A stretch of DNA of 64,000 bases from Bacillus renqingensis (GTDB lineage: Bacteria > Bacillota > Bacilli > Bacillales > Cytobacillaceae): assembly GCF_016464375.1 (NCBI RefSeq), contig NZ_JADDIU010000002.1, positions 186,001-250,000 on the forward strand, written 5' to 3'. A program made the position numbers and the translations under genes. Numbering within the stretch: the stretch's first letter is position 1; every line of letters starts with the position of its first letter. The notes beneath the pieces were generated by a model. The model was not told the origin of the DNA, did not search any database, and saw nothing but the letters and a program-made list of their open reading frames with translations. This document shows, piece by piece, positions 9,244 to 18,561 of this stretch.

Positions 9244-10308
9244 ATGAAAGAGATCACAGCAGAAGAACTATTTAAACTTAAGAAGCCGGTAATTATTGAT
9301 ATCCGTTCACCAATCGAGTTTAAAGATGGGGCAATTCCAGGAGCGATTAACATTCCGTTATTTTCAGATGAAGAGCGGGCGGAAATTGGTACGATCTATA
9401 AGCATGAGGGCCAGGCGGCTGCTAAATGGCGGGCGATGGAGCTTGTCTCGCCAAAACTCCCAAGAATGCTTCAAATGATTAAATCTCAAAGTGAAAATGG
9501 AGAATTAGTCGTCCATTGCTGGCGCGGCGGGATGCGCAGTAAAGCAGTTGTGACATTTTTAGAATTTGCTGGTATCTATGCTTGGCTGCTTGTTGGCGGA
9601 TATAAGGCTTACCGGCATTATATACTTGAGCAAATACCCTCCATGATTCCCGGCAAGGCAGTTGTTTTACATGGGATGACAGGTGTCGGAAAAACGGAGA
9701 TTTTAAAGCAATTAAAGTCAAAAGGATATCCCATTTTAGACCTGGAAGCAATGGCCGGACACAGGGGTTCGATTTTTGGAACGATTGGACTTGGTGAGGG
9801 TCATAACCAAAAAACCTTTGATTCTCTATTATTTAAAGGACTGCAAGAGATTCAAGGGGCAGCCTATTTTCTAGTCGAGGCCGAAAGCAAACGAATTGGT
9901 AAAGCTGTTCAACCTGAAGAACTAATGGATGTTAAATTTCAAGGGGTGAATATTTTTATCCACACACCGCTTGATCAAAGGGTCAAGCATTTGGTAACTG
10001 AATATGTACTGCCATATCAGCATGAGCCATGGTACCATGAAAAGATTTCACTTGGTTTGGAAAGAGTCCTAAGGCGGATAAAAGATGTCGAAATTAGAAG
10101 CCAGCTTACCACTGCATTACATGAACGGAATTATCAAGCGATGATTCCCATATTACTTGAATCTTATTATGACCCCAAATATGACTATGCCAGATTAGAG
10201 TACCAAAATGAATTCATTGATATTTTTGCCGATAACTATAAGGACGCCGTCGGAAAAATTGCAGCTAAATTAGAAGAACTTTGTTTTCAGCCTGTTTTAG
10301 CAGGTTGA
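9244..10308 (+). CDS. selU: tRNA 2-selenouridine synthase
   Basis: SelU (MnmH, YbbB) replaces sulfur by selenium at the wobble 2-thiouridine of certain tRNAs, using selenophosphate. Domain 1 (residues about 1-130) is a rhodanese with the active Cys92 in the loop HCWRGGMRS. Domain 2 is a P-loop with Walker A GMTGVGKT at 144-151. At 354 residues it matches the family. The ATG at 9244 has an AGGAG about 13 nt upstream, a rather long spacing. It implies that selenophosphate synthetase (SelD) is encoded elsewhere, which agrees with the selenocysteine formate dehydrogenase in this window. Confidence 0.9.
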   Translation: MKEITAEELFKLKKPVIIDIRSPIEFKDGAIPGAINIPLFSDEERAEIGTIYKHEGQAAAKWRAMELVSPKLPRMLQMIKSQSENGELVVHCWRGGMRSKAVVTFLEFAGIYAWLLVGGYKAYRHYILEQIPSMIPGKAVVLHGMTGVGKTEILKQLKSKGYPILDLEAMAGHRGSIFGTIGLGEGHNQKTFDSLLFKGLQEIQGAAYFLVEAESKRIGKAVQPEELMDVKFQGVNIFIHTPLDQRVKHLVTEYVLPYQHEPWYHEKISLGLERVLRRIKDVEIRSQLTTALHERNYQAMIPILLESYYDPKYDYARLEYQNEFIDIFADNYKDAVGKIAAKLEELCFQPVLAG

Positions 10309-10319
10309 AAATGGGTATT

Positions 10320-10350
10320 GCACATCTATTAAGTGGATGTGTTTTTTTTT
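10320..10350 (+). terminator. Terminator after selU
   Basis: CACATC and GATGTG form a short stem followed by ten T residues at 10341-10350. Confidence 0.65.
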
Positions 10351-10399
10351 GATAAATTTTAGCGCCAAATAAAGACACACTAAAGATGATAGAAGTATC

Positions 10400-10430
10400 T
10401 TGACATAGGTTCAATTGCTGTATCTATATT
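10400..10430 (+). promoter_or_regulatory. Probable promoter of odhAB
   Basis: TTGACA at 10400-10405 is followed 17-19 bp later by TCTATA/TATATT (10423-10430), about 60 bp before the odhA start. Confidence 0.55.
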
Positions 10431-10488
10431 TTCTGACATGGTAATATATAGATGGTGCAAGGATACATACCGGGATAAGGGGGAATGG

Positions 10489-13347
10489 ATGATGAAGACA
10501 CCAAATCAAGAGAACAAACCTATCCTTAAAGATTTCTTTGGTCCGAATCTTGGCTATTTAATTGACCAATTTGAAAACTATAAGCTGGATCCTCTGTCAG
10601 TTGACGAGGAAATGAGAAGATTGTTTGACGAGATGAATGAGTCGGACTTCTTTGATTTGGATTTATCTGCAGCAGGCGATGTAAGCGTAGCGCCTGTTGA
10701 AAATGAAAAAACGTACGCCGCCATGAAACTGGCAGATCAAATTCGTACCTATGGGCATTTGGCCGCTGATATTTATCCATTAGGAAATCATCAGCCTGAT
10801 CGAACCCATCTCGAGCTGGAGAACTTTGGATTAACAGAAGCTGATTTGCGAAAACTTCCGGCAGAAATTATTTCGAAAAATGCTTCGTTATCGAAACGAT
10901 CAGCCTATGAAGCCATTGAGTATTTAAAACATGTATACACGGGAACGATAACGTATGAATTTGATCATATCCATGACATGAAGGAGAAGAATTGGTTAGT
11001 AGAAAGAGTTGAAAATAGTGACTACTCCATTTTTTCTAATGAAAAAAAGCTTAAACTATTAAATAGACTCATTCAAGTAGAAGAATTTGAAAAATTCCTT
11101 CATAAAACGTTTGTTGGTCAAAAACGGTTTTCCATTGAGGGGCTTGATATCATGGTGCCGCTTATTGATGAAATCATCTCAGCTGCAGTTGAAGACGGGG
11201 CTGAAACGATCAACATTGGGATGGCACACAGAGGCAGATTAAATGTTCTAGCACATGTCTTAGGAAAACCTTATGAAATGATCTTTGCTGAGTTTCAACA
11301 TGCACCAAATAAGGAGCTTGTTCCTTCTGAAGGTTCTATTGGCATCAATTTTGGCTGGACTGGGGACGTCAAGTATCATCTAGGATTAAATAGAGAGCTC
11401 AGGGGTGGAAATAAGAAGTTGGCAAAGATTACGCTTGCCAATAATCCGAGCCATCTTGAATATGTTGGAGCTGTTGTTGAAGGATTTACACGTGCTGCAC
11501 AGGAGGAGCGAAACAAAGCAGGTTATCCTAATGAAACATACAAGTCAGCGCTGGCAATTTTAATTCATGGTGATGCAGCCTTTCCAGGAGAAGGAATTGT
11601 CGCTGAAACGTTAAATTTAAGCAGATTACGAGGGTTTCGAACAGGTGGGACAATCCACATTATTGCAAATAATATGATTGGTTTTACAACAGAGTCGTAT
11701 GATTCACGTTCGACCCGCTATTCAAGTGACCTTGCAAAGGGATTTGAGATCCCGATTATTCATGTGAATGCCGATGATCCTGAAAGCTGTATAAAGGCCG
11801 CCTTGATTGCCGCAGAATATCGAATTGTTTTTCAAAAGGACATTCTCATCGATCTTATTGGTTATCGGCGCTTTGGCCATAACGAGATGGATGAGCCGAT
11901 GGCAACGAATCCTAAGATGTATACCCTTGTGCACAAACATCCGACAGTAACAGAAATTTACAAGAAAAATTTGCTGGCGGCCGGGATAACGAATGAAGAA
12001 GAGATAGCAGAATTAAAAAACACTATCGTACAAAGATTGCAAAAGGCTCATCAGAAGGTTGTGGAGATAAAAAAGGATGCTGAATTGGTCTTGCCTGATC
12101 CACCTAATTTTAATACGGATAGGGCAAATATTGTAACCAGTGTACCACTTGAAACATTGAAAAAGATGAACGAGGAATTACTTCAATGGCCCAAGGAATT
12201 TCATGTGTTTCACAAGCTAGAGAAAATCCTAAAAAGACGAACTACTGCATTTGATGAAAATGGTAAGGTGGATTGGGCCTTGGCGGAAACCTTGGCATTT
12301 GCCTCCATCTTAGCTGATGGGACACCGATTCGCTTTACTGGTCAGGATACGGAACGGGGTACCTTTGCGCATCGGAATCTAGTGCTGCACGATGAAGAGA
12401 CAGGAGAAACTTATCTGCCACTGCACCATTTATCATCAGCAAAAGCAACATTCGCCATCTACAATAGCCCATTAACAGAGGCGGCCGTTGTTGGTTTTGA
12501 GTATGGTTATAATGTGTTTTCACCAGAAACATTAGTGATTTGGGAAGCGCAATTCGGTGATTTTGCCAATGCTGCACAAGTCATGTTTGATCAATTTATT
12601 GCTGCCGGCAGGGCAAAATGGGGGCAAAAGTCCGGACTTGTCTTACTGCTTCCACATGGCTATGAAGGCCAAGGACCAGAACATTCCAGTGCAAGACCGG
12701 AGCGGTTTCTGCAAACAGCGGCTGAAAAAAACTGGACCATTGCCAATGTAACGAGTGCCGCACAATATTTCCATTTATTAAGGCGTCAGGCTGCCCAATT
12801 GAACCAAGAAGAGGTAAGGCCGCTTGTTCTCATGTCACCTAAAAGTCTGCTAAGAAATCCGCTGGTGGCTTCATCCGGATCCAAACTAAGCAACGGATGT
12901 TTTGAGCCGGTGCTGGAGCAATTTACTTTTTCGAGAGATGATACCAAGGTGGAACGGATTGTTCTTTGCACTGGTAAAATAGCGATTGATATTGCCGAAC
13001 AAGTAAACAAGGGAGATGACTTTTCTTGGCTTCAGGTTATGAGACTGGAGGAGATTTATCCATTTCCGACAGATAGATTAAAACAACTGTTGACAAAATA
13101 TCCGAATGTAAAAGAGGTTTATTGGCTGCAGGAGGAACCAAAAAATATGGGGGCCTGGACCTTCGTCGAACCACGGATTAACAAGCTGTTAACCAATGGG
13201 AACAAGGTAAGATTTATTGGTCGACGCCGTCGCTCCAGCCCTGCTGAAGGGGAACCAAATATTCATAAATTAATTCAGTCTAAGATTCTTTCCACCGCAC
13301 TTTCGAGGAGTGAACAAGTAGGAGGTAGTATAAATGGCGGAAATTAA
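10489..13347 (+). CDS. odhA: 2-oxoglutarate dehydrogenase E1
   Basis: The thiamine-diphosphate E1 component of the TCA-cycle 2-oxoglutarate dehydrogenase complex. It has 952 residues from the ATG at 10489, close to the usual length. The ATG follows an AAGGGGG site by about 6 nt; an upstream in-frame start at 10438 lacks one. The N-terminal tail contains the E2/E1-docking-like FFGPNLGYL segment. The TPP-domain sequence GDAAFPGEG and the GHNEMDEP motif are visible in the first half, and a transketolase-like domain follows. It overlaps odhB by 14 bp. Confidence 0.95.
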   Translation: MMKTPNQENKPILKDFFGPNLGYLIDQFENYKLDPLSVDEEMRRLFDEMNESDFFDLDLSAAGDVSVAPVENEKTYAAMKLADQIRTYGHLAADIYPLGNHQPDRTHLELENFGLTEADLRKLPAEIISKNASLSKRSAYEAIEYLKHVYTGTITYEFDHIHDMKEKNWLVERVENSDYSIFSNEKKLKLLNRLIQVEEFEKFLHKTFVGQKRFSIEGLDIMVPLIDEIISAAVEDGAETINIGMAHRGRLNVLAHVLGKPYEMIFAEFQHAPNKELVPSEGSIGINFGWTGDVKYHLGLNRELRGGNKKLAKITLANNPSHLEYVGAVVEGFTRAAQEERNKAGYPNETYKSALAILIHGDAAFPGEGIVAETLNLSRLRGFRTGGTIHIIANNMIGFTTESYDSRSTRYSSDLAKGFEIPIIHVNADDPESCIKAALIAAEYRIVFQKDILIDLIGYRRFGHNEMDEPMATNPKMYTLVHKHPTVTEIYKKNLLAAGITNEEEIAELKNTIVQRLQKAHQKVVEIKKDAELVLPDPPNFNTDRANIVTSVPLETLKKMNEELLQWPKEFHVFHKLEKILKRRTTAFDENGKVDWALAETLAFASILADGTPIRFTGQDTERGTFAHRNLVLHDEETGETYLPLHHLSSAKATFAIYNSPLTEAAVVGFEYGYNVFSPETLVIWEAQFGDFANAAQVMFDQFIAAGRAKWGQKSGLVLLLPHGYEGQGPEHSSARPERFLQTAAEKNWTIANVTSAAQYFHLLRRQAAQLNQEEVRPLVLMSPKSLLRNPLVASSGSKLSNGCFEPVLEQFTFSRDDTKVERIVLCTGKIAIDIAEQVNKGDDFSWLQVMRLEEIYPFPTDRLKQLLTKYPNVKEVYWLQEEPKNMGAWTFVEPRINKLLTNGNKVRFIGRRRRSSPAEGEPNIHKLIQSKILSTALSRSEQVGGSINGGN

Positions 13348-14593
13348 AGTGCCTGAATTGGCTGAGTCGATTACCGAAGGAACCATCGCAAAATGGCTAA
13401 AAAATGTTGGGGAATACGTAACAAAAGGGGATTACCTGATTGAACTGGAAACGGATAAGGTGAATATTGAGGTTATTTCTGATTATTCCGGGACCCTTAC
13501 CGAACAGAAATTTAGTGAAGGAGATACTGTCCGTGTTGGTGACACAATTGCTGTAGTGGAGGAAGGGGGAAGAGAGGCCCAACAGCTAGAACAGCAATCG
13601 TCTCAACCAGTTGTAAAACCTGAAGCTCCTGCCGCTAATGTAGGCGGATCCCCCCATGGATCAACAGAAGTTGAAGGTAAAGAAATCGGACAAAGGCTGG
13701 TAGCATCGCCGGCAGCCCGTAAGCTTGCTCGGGAAAGAGGAATCAATTTACAGGAGGTACCGGCTGCTGATCCATTTGGAAGACTTCGTAGACAGGACGT
13801 ATCTTCGTTTGAACAAGGGAATAAGCAAAGACCGTCTTCCGCACCAAAGCTGGAAGCTTCCAATGAAAAAGAAAATGGGCAGGATACGTCTAAGCCAATT
13901 GTCTATGAGAAAATGTCGAGAAGACGGCAGACGATCGCCAAACGGCTTGTTGAAGTGCAACAAACAGCGGCCATGCTAACAACCTTTAACGAAATTGATA
14001 TGACGGCGGTTATGGACTTAAGGAAGCGCCGTAAAGATCAATTTTTTGAAGAAAATGATGTTCGGCTTGGCTTTATGTCATTCTTTACAAAGGCCGTTGT
14101 GGCAGCATTAAAGAAGTTTCCGCATTTAAATGCAGAGATCCAAGGAGATCAGCTCTTAGTTAAAAAGTTTTATGACATTGGTGTCGCTGTCTCAACGGAG
14201 GAAGGGCTGGTAGTTCCCGTCGTCAGGGATGCCGACCGAAAGTCATTTGCTGAAATTGAAGGCGATATTGCGCATCTTGCGGAAAAAGCTAGATCCAATA
14301 AATTGGCCTTAAAGGATTTGCAAGGCGGGACATTTACGATTACAAATGGCGGGGTTTTCGGTTCTTTGCTTTCAACGCCGATATTAAATGGGCCGCAAGT
14401 TGGGATTTTAGGGATGCATACCATTCAGCTCAGGCCGGTGGCCATCGACAAAGATAGAATGGAAAACCGCCCGATGATGTACGTTGCCCTTTCCTATGAC
14501 CACCGGATTGTCGATGGAAAAGAAGCCGTCAGCTTTTTAGTAATGATTAAGAACTTGTTAGAAGATCCAGAAAAGCTGCTTCTTGAAGGTTAG
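13334..14593 (+). CDS. odhB: 2-oxoglutarate dehydrogenase E2 (dihydrolipoyl succinyltransferase)
   Basis: The core acyltransferase of the 2-oxoglutarate dehydrogenase complex, 419 residues. Domains in order: a single lipoyl domain with lipoyl-Lys42 in ETDKVNIEV, a linker, a peripheral-subunit-binding domain at about 123-160 ([12 protein letters not shown]), and the catalytic domain with His390 and Asp394 in YDHRIVDG. It is cotranscribed with odhA. The E3 subunit is not in the window and is normally shared with pyruvate dehydrogenase. Confidence 0.95.
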   Translation: MAEIKVPELAESITEGTIAKWLKNVGEYVTKGDYLIELETDKVNIEVISDYSGTLTEQKFSEGDTVRVGDTIAVVEEGGREAQQLEQQSSQPVVKPEAPAANVGGSPHGSTEVEGKEIGQRLVASPAARKLARERGINLQEVPAADPFGRLRRQDVSSFEQGNKQRPSSAPKLEASNEKENGQDTSKPIVYEKMSRRRQTIAKRLVEVQQTAAMLTTFNEIDMTAVMDLRKRRKDQFFEENDVRLGFMSFFTKAVVAALKKFPHLNAEIQGDQLLVKKFYDIGVAVSTEEGLVVPVVRDADRKSFAEIEGDIAHLAEKARSNKLALKDLQGGTFTITNGGVFGSLLSTPILNGPQVGILGMHTIQLRPVAIDKDRMENRPMMYVALSYDHRIVDGKEAVSFLVMIKNLLEDPEKLLLEG

Positions 14594-14604
14594 AAGAAAG
14601 CTTT

Positions 14605-14638
14605 AAAAACCGCTGATTAATAATCAGCGGTTTTTTTA
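14605..14638 (+). terminator. Terminator after odhB
   Basis: A 15-bp perfect inverted repeat (14605-14619 with 14621-14635) is followed by more T residues, a strong intrinsic terminator. Confidence 0.85.
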
Positions 14639-14642
14639 CTCC

Positions 14643-14777
14643 TTAACGGTTTTTAATTGGTTTTAATCCCCGACGTTCAATTTCATCCTTTAGAATCTTT
14701 ATCCATTCTTTTTCCTTGCCAGACTTTAATGCATCCCGATACGAAACAACTAACTGCTCGTTACTCATAATTTTCAA
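14643..14777 (-). CDS. Sda-like small protein
   Basis: A 44-residue ORF from a TTG at 14777 (or 41 residues from ATG at 14768). The TTG is favoured because an AAGGAGGG lies 10 nt upstream, too far from the ATG. The sequence has the pattern of Sda, the inhibitor of sporulation histidine kinases that holds back Spo0A activation during replication stress: an early helix SNEQLVVSYRDAL, a short turn, then a second helix ending in EIERRGL. Sda of B. subtilis has the same helical hairpin ending in EIKRRSL. Family assignment is by eye. It could be an Sda paralog with another target. Confidence 0.55.
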   Translation of the reverse strand: MKIMSNEQLVVSYRDALKSGKEKEWIKILKDEIERRGLKPIKNR

Positions 14778-14910
14778 TTTGCGAATGCCCTCCTTGGAAA
14801 AATGGATTAAATATTCAGTTTTTATTATTGTAACGGTTTATTTTTATTTTGAGAACCCCCAAATGAATGTTTTCACAAATTTGTCAGAACTCCCAAGGGA
14901 AAGTACAGAA

Positions 14911-15037
14911 AAAGGGACTGTCCAAAAAGGCAAATCCTATAAAATTAAAAAATCAAGGAATGCTGTTATATCAACATTTTTGAACAGAAAAAGGGGCGTC
15001 CAAAAGTCGGAAAATCGACTTTTTGGACAGCCCCTTT
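14911..15037. repeat. 127-bp inverted-repeat element, MITE- or IS-end-like
   Basis: 19-bp ends AAAGGGACTGTCCAAAAAG (14911-14929) and its inverted copy at 15019-15037 differ at one base. A further direct copy (14990-15006) pairs locally with the right end to form a hairpin. No transposase fits inside. The GGGG-CTGTCC ends resemble insertion-sequence termini. The right-hand hairpin could also terminate yhcN. Confidence 0.6.
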
Positions 15038-15041
15038 ATTA

Positions 15042-15620
15042 TTACTTTGCATCTGGAAAGACTCTGCGGATGGTATCGGTAAATTCATCATAGAATCCTG
15101 ATATTGGTCGGCCATTGCGAATGTCATCGGCATAATTATTAAAACGATTGTAGAAGTCAGGATTTACCGATACATATACCCGATCGATATCTTTATCAAC
15201 GGATTTAACGGTCCGTGAGATTTGATTTTCAATATCGTTTGTAAGACCATTTCGGGAGGAACGGTTTAATTTCGCAGCAACATATGCATTATTTTCAGTA
15301 ACAATTACATTGGAGCGGTCTACATCTGGCAAGTCTGCAACCTTACGTGCCGCATCATCGGCAACCCGCATTTTAGAACGATTATCATTTCTCGCATCCG
15401 TCAGATTGTTGTTGCGACGATTGACGTTATCATCTCTTGTTGGATCGCCAACACCTGTTCCATCAATAGCTGGTCCACCTTGATTACGAGTGTTATAATT
15501 AACTCTCGTTGGTTTATTATCATTTCGGTTCGCAACATCATCGTTCACATTATTTCTTGCACACCCTGATAAATAAAGACTAAGAATCAGAGTTGTCATG
15601 AGGAATAATCCTTTTTTCAT
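15042..15620 (-). CDS. yhcN: YhcN/YlaJ-family spore lipoprotein
   Basis: A 192-residue lipoprotein from the ATG at 15620, chosen for its AAAGGAGGG site. The signal peptide ends in LSGC with lipid-modified Cys20. A long Asn/Asp/Arg-rich low-complexity stretch follows (about 21-85), then a YhcN-type C-terminal domain (about 95-180) with alternating beta/alpha pattern. YhcN proteins are made in the forespore and sit on the inner spore membrane; their exact role in germination or outgrowth is not settled. Confidence 0.85.
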   Translation of the reverse strand: MKKGLFLMTTLILSLYLSGCARNNVNDDVANRNDNKPTRVNYNTRNQGGPAIDGTGVGDPTRDDNVNRRNNNLTDARNDNRSKMRVADDAARKVADLPDVDRSNVIVTENNAYVAAKLNRSSRNGLTNDIENQISRTVKSVDKDIDRVYVSVNPDFYNRFNNYADDIRNGRPISGFYDEFTDTIRRVFPDAK

Positions 15621-15726
15621 TTGTTTACCCTCCTTTTTTAAGCTGTACATCATATAGGCTACCTTTTAGAATAGAATATATCCTATATAATAAATGGAAA
15701 TATTTTTGCTTAATGGAGTGTTTAAT

Positions 15727-16095
15727 ATGGTGTATCTTTTTGTTGGAATTGGAGGAATGGTTGGCAGCTTGCTCCGATATTTCCTATCTACTGCAGTCAC
15801 GGAAATTTGCAGTACTGCCTTTCCTTTTGGAACACTAATCATCAATCTTTCCGGCTCCTTTTTACTTGGCTGGATATCGAATCATTTTGTCATTCTAAAA
15901 AAACTACCACCACAGCTTTTAACGGGGTTAACAACAGGAGTCATCGGGTCGTATACGACCTTTTCAACCTTTTGCTTAGAAGCAATTCAGTTAATGGAAG
16001 CAGGTAAATACTTCTTTTCATTCGCATACATAGTGATCAGCCTTTTGGGAGGACTGATTTTTGTCCGCATTGGACTTAAGATAGGTAAACATTGA
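15727..16095 (+). CDS. crcB1: Fluoride channel subunit CrcB/Fluc (first of pair)
   Basis: A four-helix Fluc-type membrane protein of 122 residues that exports fluoride as a dual-topology dimer. The conserved Asn-bearing helix GTLIINLSGSFLLG and the helix-break motif TTFSTF are present. The ATG at 15727 follows GGAGTG by 6 nt and is preferred over an in-frame upstream start. It is followed after 22 bp by a second crcB, as expected when the two chains form a heterodimer. No fluoride riboswitch was recognised upstream. Confidence 0.9.
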   Translation: MVYLFVGIGGMVGSLLRYFLSTAVTEICSTAFPFGTLIINLSGSFLLGWISNHFVILKKLPPQLLTGLTTGVIGSYTTFSTFCLEAIQLMEAGKYFFSFAYIVISLLGGLIFVRIGLKIGKH

Positions 16096-16117
16096 TGGAA
16101 GGGAGGGGGCAGATACA

Positions 16118-16471
16118 ATGAGTGAACTTATTTATCTTTCCATCGGCGGTTTCTTAGGTGCCATATGCCGTTATGCCTTGAGCAGGCAGATACAAGGAAC
16201 AAATGGTTTTCCTTTAGGAACCTTTGTGGTTAATCTGTTAGGGGCATTTTTGCTAGGATTGTTAGTGGGAATCCAAATTTCCGGGCATTATTATCATCTT
16301 CTAGGTATTGGTTTTATGGGGGCTTTTACTACTTTTTCAACATTTATGCTTGAATCTGAGCAGCTTAGAAAAGCAGGTAAAGATCATTTTTTTTACGGTT
16401 ACATAGTCAGTAGTTTTATCTTGGGGCTCGGGTTATTATTTTGTGGGCTTATGATTGGCCATGATATTTAA
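16118..16471 (+). CDS. crcB2: Fluoride channel subunit CrcB/Fluc (second of pair)
   Basis: 117 residues and four membrane helices. It carries GTFVVNLLGAFLLG and TTFSTF, equivalent to the motifs in the preceding gene. The pair probably forms a heterodimeric Fluc channel. The downstream hairpin around AAAACAAGAA/TTCTTGTTTT (about 16475-16508) separates it from the convergent yidC2. Confidence 0.9.
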   Translation: MSELIYLSIGGFLGAICRYALSRQIQGTNGFPLGTFVVNLLGAFLLGLLVGIQISGHYYHLLGIGFMGAFTTFSTFMLESEQLRKAGKDHFFYGYIVSSFILGLGLLFCGLMIGHDI

Positions 16472-16512
16472 AAAAACAAGAAACATCGTCGCCAATGCTT
16501 CTTGTTTTAAGC

Positions 16513-17301
16513 CTATTTTTGATTTGTTTGTGTAACGGTTTGTTTATTTTGATAAAGATTTCGGCTGATGATAGTTTGGATCGTTAAAAAGGTCCCGCCA
16601 ACTACCCAATATAGCGGCAGGGCTGCGGGTGCGCTAAATGAAAACATAACAATCATCAATGGGGAAAGTAACCCCATAAATTTCATTTGCTGCTGTTGCT
16701 CTGTAGGCATACTGGATTGAGATACCTTAAACTGGAAGTAGTAAACAAGCCCGGCGATGAGGGTAATCGCAATGTCGGGATGTCCTAAACTGAACCATAA
16801 AAATTTATGGCTGGCAATTTCCTTTGAACTCCGTATCGCATAATAAAAGGCTGTTAAAATCGGCATCTGAATCAGAATAGGAAGACAACCCATATTTAGC
16901 GGGTTGACACCATGCTTTTGATAGAGCCCCATCATTTCTGTCTGCAGCTCCTGTTTCTTCTTAGGATCTTTTTCCGCCTTCATTTTCTTCTGAATGGCAT
17001 CCATTTCTGGCTTTAATACATCCATCTTTTCCTTCATGTGCATTTGATTCTTATACTGCCTTAACATTAACGGCATTAACGCAAGTCGAATCACAAGTGT
17101 TACGATTATAATGGCCAGTCCATAGTTACCATGGAACAGGTCAGCTGTTGATTGAATGATGAACGAAAATGGCTCGACAAAATAATGATGGAAAAATCCA
17201 TTGTTATTCCCACTTTGTTGCTGAGCGGAACAAGCTGATAATAAAAGGGTTGTAACCATTAAAAGAACTATCGTGATAACTGAAGATCGTTTTGTTTTCA
17301 T
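16513..17301 (-). CDS. yidC2: Membrane insertase YidC/OxaA family (YidC2-like lipoprotein)
   Basis: It inserts and folds membrane proteins. The protein is 262 residues with a lipobox LLSACS (Cys24) and the five-helix Oxa1 core; the cytoplasmic coiled hairpin between helices (about 90-125) is rich in Lys/Glu. The gene stands alone, without rnpA or jag, which marks it as the second copy (YqjG-like) rather than the housekeeping spoIIIJ. Its Shine-Dalgarno (17303-17311 on the minus strand, AGGAGGAAA) is complementary to the last codons of the upstream ORF, so translation is probably controlled by ribosome stalling there. Confidence 0.9.
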   Translation of the reverse strand: MKTKRSSVITIVLLMVTTLLLSACSAQQQSGNNNGFFHHYFVEPFSFIIQSTADLFHGNYGLAIIIVTLVIRLALMPLMLRQYKNQMHMKEKMDVLKPEMDAIQKKMKAEKDPKKKQELQTEMMGLYQKHGVNPLNMGCLPILIQMPILTAFYYAIRSSKEIASHKFLWFSLGHPDIAITLIAGLVYYFQFKVSQSSMPTEQQQQMKFMGLLSPLMIVMFSFSAPAALPLYWVVGGTFLTIQTIISRNLYQNKQTVTQTNQK

Positions 17302-17302
17302 A

Positions 17303-17352
17303 TTTCCTCCTAAAAGATAATGTTTGAATTAATATAAGTGAAAAGGAGGAAA
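17303..17352 (-). promoter_or_regulatory. Shine-Dalgarno-sequestering hairpin upstream of yidC2
   Basis: On the minus strand TTTCCTCCT (17352-17344), the Phe-Pro-Pro codons at the end of the upstream ORF, is perfectly complementary to AGGAGGAAA (17311-17303), the ribosome binding site of yidC2. The loop is about 32 nt. A ribosome stalled near the end of the upstream ORF would cover the first strand and free the site. Confidence 0.75.
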
Positions 17353-17625
17353 AATAGGTTCTTCAGAATCATCTTGTGGACATTCTTTTCGACGAATATA
17401 TTTTACGATTCGAGTGAGAACAATGTTTCTATATAGACTGCTTTTTTTCTTGTAAAAAAACAACGGACGAATCATTTTAGTGTTCTTCGCATAAGAAGAG
17501 GTCTCATTTAAGGTATACTCTACACCCCAAGACCAAAGGTATTTTAGGATTAAGCCCAGGTAAATACTAAGATATAAAGCATTCAGGGTGTTCACATCAG
17601 AGTGATCAATGAGTATTTGAAACAA
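17329..17625 (-). CDS. MifM-like translation-arrest sensor peptide
   Basis: A 98-residue ORF (TTG at 17625, about 6 nt after GAGGTG; an in-frame GTG lies 9 bp further upstream inside that site) ending 27 bp before yidC2. One N-terminal hydrophobic segment spans about residues 11-36. The C-terminus contains RIVKYIRRK followed by an acidic cluster DDSEEP. B. subtilis MifM, which sits in the same place and monitors membrane insertion, has an arrest segment with R-I-x-x-W-I followed by DEEDAG. The spacing of R-I-x-x-aromatic-I is the same here, while the remainder differs. Together with the downstream hairpin this supports a diverged MifM. Stalling itself is inferred. Confidence 0.75.
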   Translation of the reverse strand: MFQILIDHSDVNTLNALYLSIYLGLILKYLWSWGVEYTLNETSSYAKNTKMIRPLFFYKKKSSLYRNIVLTRIVKYIRRKECPQDDSEEPIFPPFHLY

Positions 17626-17727
17626 ATATTTCACCTCAATTGCTGGATCATTGTCAAAGTCAAATCTTATCTTTTATTAACCAATGATAAGAGTATATAG
17701 GAGTTTCAACAAATAATCAATTTAAAA

Positions 17728-17758
17728 AAGACACTAATTTTTTGGAAAATTAGTGTCC
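17728..17758 (-). terminator. Terminator of pflBA
   Basis: A 12-bp stem (17730-17741 with 17746-17757) with a 4-nt loop and a T run on the minus strand. It overlaps the last codons of pflA. Confidence 0.8.
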
Positions 17759-18499
17759 ATTAGGGTTAGACCAGTGGGCGGTCAGCATTTGTTGGGCGTA
17801 TTTCACTTGTTCTTCCGTTGGCGGCTCTACTTGTTGTAATGGGTAATCATACCCAAGTGCCTCCCACTTATATACGCCAAGTTTATGATAGGGGAGAATT
17901 TCGATTTTCTGTACATTTTGCAGGGAGCCAATAAACTCGCCTAATTTTTGCAAATCAGCAGAATCATCGGTTACTGTTGGGACAAGGACATGCCGTACCC
18001 AAATCGGTATGTTTCGGTCTGATAAGAACCTGGCAAATTCGAGAATATGATCATTCGCCATTCCAGTCAGCTGAATATGTTTTTTTCGATTGATATGTTT
18101 TAAATCAAGTAATATTAAGTCAGTGTACTGCAAGAGTTCTTCAAGCTGTTCCATAAAAAGCTTTGAATGTGAAAAGCAGCCTCCTGATGAATCAATGGTT
18201 GTATGAATCCCTTTCTGTTTGCATTGTTTAAATAGTTCAATCAGGAAGGGGATTTGCAGCAATGGTTCACCGCCACTCACTGTAATCCCGCCGCCTGATG
18301 CTTGAATAAAAGGGAGATAGGATTCTAAATCATGCATGATTTCGGAAACAGTCATTTGTTTACCAGTGCCGATTTCCCAAGTATCAGCATTATGGCAAAA
18401 TTGACAGCGCAGCAGGCAGCCTTGAGTAAAAATGACATAACGTATTCCAGGTCCATCGACAGTGCCTAATGTTTCGATTGAATGAATATTTCCGTTCAT
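17750..18499 (-). CDS. pflA: Pyruvate formate-lyase activating enzyme
   Basis: A radical-SAM enzyme of 249 residues that installs the glycyl radical on PflB. The cluster motif C-x3-C-x2-C is at Cys28, Cys32 and Cys35, followed by HNADTW as in PflA. The SAM-binding GGEP motif (SGGEPLLQ) is in the next third. It lies downstream of pflB on the same strand, but a 209-bp repeat element sits between the two. The operon ends at a strong terminator. Confidence 0.95.
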   Translation of the reverse strand: MNGNIHSIETLGTVDGPGIRYVIFTQGCLLRCQFCHNADTWEIGTGKQMTVSEIMHDLESYLPFIQASGGGITVSGGEPLLQIPFLIELFKQCKQKGIHTTIDSSGGCFSHSKLFMEQLEELLQYTDLILLDLKHINRKKHIQLTGMANDHILEFARFLSDRNIPIWVRHVLVPTVTDDSADLQKLGEFIGSLQNVQKIEILPYHKLGVYKWEALGYDYPLQQVEPPTEEQVKYAQQMLTAHWSNPNGH

Positions 18500-18561
18500 G
18501 ATGATTTCCTCCTATTTTTTAAAGCTGGAGCTCCCTGGAAAGCAGGAGGCTCCTTATTTAT

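Noticed and set aside
14716-15093. 125-codon plus-strand ORF
   Set aside because: It runs antisense through the Sda-like gene and across the inverted-repeat element, has no ribosome binding site and no recognisable sequence.
15654-15726. Fluoride riboswitch upstream of crcB1
   Set aside because: The short AT-rich gap has no GG-x-GAUGG-type core or pseudoknot.
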